Part shown: one piece after another, positions 18,780 through 21,397 of the stretch
Layout of the letters: each line of letters begins with the position of its first letter
How positions within the stretch are numbered: position 1 is the stretch's first letter
Assembly (NCBI GenBank): GCA_001584585.1
Contig: LSYV01000027.1
Coordinates: 1,182,907 to 1,204,303, forward strand
DNA: 21,397 nucleotides
Source: Gonium pectorale
Lineage: Eukaryota > Chlorophyta > Chlorophyceae > Chlamydomonadales > Volvocaceae
Direction: 5' to 3'
Made by a program: the position numbers and the translations under genes
The notes under the pieces: generated by a model
The model's input: the letters and a program-made list of their open reading frames with translations, nothing else
What the model was told of the DNA's origin: nothing
Databases searched by the model: none

Positions 18780-20787
18780 CACGGAGAGCTGCAAGGCCAT
18801 AGGACGATGGGACAAATGCCATCAGGTAAGCCGAAAGCAGCGCGTGCGGTGACGGCACTTCGCATAGAATCGTTTAACATATCAAGGGCACCTTGCATCT
18901 ACTTCAACTTGTGAGGTTGCGACAAGCCAGCAACCGGCGGAACCTCGCCGAAACGGAAAGGTAGCGAAACCAAAAGTAATTAAAACGCACCTTAGCACAA
19001 TAAGTTATGTTGAAATAGGCATGTTAGCGTCTAAAAATGAGAGCCACCTGGTCACTCTTTTACGGACGAGCAGGCACCCAGCACAAGCCGCTGCAAGCCG
19101 CCGCAGAGCGCTGGAGCCAAGGTGCAAGGCACCCGGGGATATGTAGGCATCGCAGGCACCTCGCGGTTGTGGGTTGCCTTACTTCAACGGCTGCTGCGAG
19201 CTCTGCGACGGGCGGGACTGGCCGCTCTGCGCTCTGCCGCAACTGACGATACATTATGGTTGCGGTGCTGCTGCGGCAATGGGCATCGCTAGCTCTTAAG
19301 TTTTGGGGCTGGGCTACGCTGAACGCAGCACGCACCCTAGCCAACAAAACGCAAAGCCTGTCTGCCTCACAGCGTTTCCGGTAAGGGGAAAGCCTCTAGT
19401 GTTAGACTAATTTCCACTGACCCGCGATACCATACTGGGAAACGGTACGAATATGTAATTGCAGACCGCCGGGGCGGCGGGACGCACGACAACAACCCCC
19501 ATCGTTCCTTGCCGGACTTCACCTTCACGCAATGAGACCGTAACTGTAATGCTATGTGCATGGAACAGGCAAATTTCTAGCCAGAAAGCGAAAGGACTAA
19601 GGCGAGGGCGCGAGTAACCCAATGAGTAACCCTACCTTCGGTAACAACGAATGCCTGTGAATTTCGTTCAAAAAGGGACTCTTCTTCATGCTCCCCGCGG
19701 CTGAAACCAAAAGCTTGAGTGGCGACGATGGAAGAGTGAGAGCTGGCCAACACTCGCTGTCCCGCGGACCCAGGGGTCTTTCCTGTACTGACCAGTTTTA
19801 AGCTAGGTGCCCAGCGTGACAGCGTCGCAGGTCATTGGCAGAGGCATGGTATTGTGGCGTCTCCATGGCAGGGGGTACTGTGATGCTGGTGCCGAGACTG
19901 CGCGTTGCGACACCAGCTAGCCACCACATCCAAGGTATAAGACATGCCCATTCACGCAATAATGCCGCAGGTGTGTAACCCCGGTGTGACTCGCTATTGC
20001 ACCTGCATGATGGGCGAGGACCCGGTGGTGGAGTATGCTAGCAGCGGAGCAGGGGTGAGCAGAGCATAGGTGTGGAGCGCAAATTGTAGTGTCACAAGTT
20101 CCCAAACGTCACCCCGAACCCAAGTCCGTTGTAGGTGGTAGTGAGAACTACCGGTTGATAGAGTTGTGAGTTTTAATAGCTACGGCGATGGTAGGGATAA
20201 CACAGAGTTCAACTCCGCTACCGGTTTCGTAGTGTAACCATTGACGTGCTACTGAGGTGTCGGCGTGTGTTTTACGTCGCGTGCAAGCATAACGTCGGGG
20301 ATAGCCCGACGTCAACCCATATTGCCGTATTATTACATGTCCGCGTCTTATACTAGGTTGCGTAAATCGCATGTTGTGCAGATACGTGTGTGAACAGGTG
20401 GCGTAACCAGGCCGTCAGTATCTGGACGAGCGTGTTAGGATTTGTCGGACGGTGGCCTCTCGCCTCCGCCCTAAATAGCCGGAAGCGCGCTTGTGTCGTC
20501 GCTTCACGGCTCCTAGCCAACGTGTTGCTTTGAGCCGACAGTAAAGCCCAGTGCGCGCCCAAGATCCACGCCGCCGCCACGCACTAGTGTAAGTCCCGTG
20601 TGTTTGCGCTGCTCGAGCCACCTGTCACCCTTTCCACCAAACCGGACACTCAGCGAGGTAGGACGTCGCGAACCCTGCAACGCTGTTGTTAACCCGGTGT
20701 CGCCGCGCCCAAGCAGGCTGTTCGCTGTCGGAAGTCGGTGCGCGCGTCCGTGGCGGACCTGCGCCCTACCTTCAGCGCCGCTGCTAG
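18780..20787. other. Lower-GC region without a recognised gene
   Basis: Base composition drops visibly against the rest of the window, and stop codons are frequent in all frames. Open frames (for example 19037-19246 plus, 20353-20580 minus) are short and lack the GC-biased third positions of the real exons. It may be the shared upstream region of the divergent genes on either side, or hold 5' exons or introns of the gene at 21225. Confidence 0.4.
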
Positions 20788-20954
20788 GGACTAACGCTTG
20801 CGACAGTCACCAGCCGTGAAGCCTTAAAGAAGGCCCAAACATCGAGTGAGTTGCCGCGGGGCCAGGGTTGCGGACGCGTAGCCCTGGTGCACAATTGTTG
20901 TGATTGCGCTGCTGCGGTTACGGTCACCGAGCAGGCGCACCGTTTCTTTGCCAG
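20788..20954 (+). CDS. Speculative upstream exon of the gene at 21225
   Basis: The frame is open from a TAG at 20785-20787 to a strong donor, CCAG|GTGAGT, at 20954/20955. It ends in phase 2, which is what the next exon at 21225 needs; the intron between would be 270 bases. The translation ends VTVTEQAHRFFA. Against it: codon usage is not GC-biased at third positions, there is no ATG in the frame, and phase agreement has a one-in-three chance of being accidental. Confidence 0.2.
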
Positions 20955-21224
20955 GTGAGTAGGTCTTACCTTTGAGTACTGATAGCCCCACAGCGCTCCA
21001 CCGCGAGTGGGAAGTGTCGCGATCACGTGCGGCATCGCCGGTTGGCCACCAGCGAAACTAGCAGCCATTCAAGCCGACTCTCTTACGTAGGTCGAACGCG
21101 CTGCTGCTTTGCTTGCGCATCAACTTTGCAAGCGTAGCGAACCCCAGACGAAGGGTTGTCGTTTCATGCTGTTCTAAGTCAAAATATGAACTAAGGCCGA
21201 CTGGTTGATATCACCCGTTCGCAG

Positions 21225-21397
21225 TACGGCTTCGACGTACCAAGGCGCCCCTCCGGTTCAAGGCGCCGTCTACGTGCCGCAGCCAGTCGGGCCGCCGGTG
21301 CCTCCTGGCTTTGCCTTGGTGCCGGTCTCCCAGCCCGCGCCGGCGCCCGCCCCATTCCTACCCGGCGACGTCCAGTACGTGCCGCAAGCGCAGCAGG
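21225..21397 (+). CDS. Exon of a Pro/Gln-rich protein, cut by the window end
   Basis: After a TTCGCAG acceptor ending at 21224, one frame stays open to the window end and reads TASTYQGAPPVQGAVYVPQ, then PVPPGFALVPV, and FLPGDVQYVPQAQQ. The text is rich in Pro, Val and Gln, with the repeated element VYVPQ / VQYVPQ, and shows more G or C at third codon positions than the DNA just upstream. The frame is bounded upstream by a TGA at 21187-21189 and contains no ATG, so this is an internal or 3' exon (first base is the third codon position). Such tracts occur in many scaffold, RNA-binding and trafficking proteins; 57 residues are too few to assign a family. Confidence 0.5.

Noticed and set aside
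20195..20235. tRNA-like GAGTTCAACTC T-arm
   Set aside because: I could not fold acceptor, D and anticodon arms at the proper spacing around it.

Overview
The window looks like nuclear DNA of a volvocine green alga (Chlamydomonas/Volvox relatives). It is GC-rich, and its genes are split by many short GT-AG introns of about 140 to 760 bases with algal-type donors (GTGAGT, GTAAGC, GTGCGG). Coding third positions are strongly GC-biased, which creates many long shadow ORFs on both strands. The proteins carry long Ala/Gly/Pro/Ser low-complexity tracts, and TGTAA, the volvocine polyadenylation signal, follows two of the genes. There are no operons, ribosome binding sites or other prokaryotic features, and no rRNA, tRNA or CRISPR array was seen.

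Layout: (1) 95-890 (+) is the 3' exon, or possibly a short complete gene, of a low-complexity protein with a basic KARLRGFL segment; a TGTAA signal follows at 1322. (2) 1360-5600 is a gene-poor stretch with a 19-bp minisatellite, a 16-bp AT-rich tandem repeat and other simple repeats. (3) 5609-10811 (+) is the one confidently identified gene, a ten-exon RlmN-family radical SAM RNA methyltransferase with a probable organelle transit peptide. All catalytic cysteines are present. One base appears to be missing from a G run in exon 9, and one intron appears to be GC-AG. Its TGTAA signal is at 11453. (4) 11470-13600 is a convergent intergenic region rich in CCGTAC words. (5) 13980-18604 (-) reconstructs as a three-exon gene for an unrecognised, disordered protein of about 1,429 residues. 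Its C-terminal exon carries the same KARLRGFL segment as the gene at the left edge, so two possible members of one family flank the methyltransferase gene in opposite orientations. (6) 18.8-21.2 kb has visibly lower GC and no convincing gene. (7) 21225-21397 (+) is an exon of a Pro/Gln-rich protein that runs off the window.

The genes do not form an obvious pathway. The methyltransferase is a housekeeping RNA-modification enzyme, probably organellar; its neighbours are rapidly evolving low-complexity proteins of unknown role. I found no clear new multi-gene system. The most useful leads are the shared KARLRGFL segment in the two flanking genes, the frameshift in a conserved part of the methyltransferase, and the CCGTAC word enrichment in spacers and introns.
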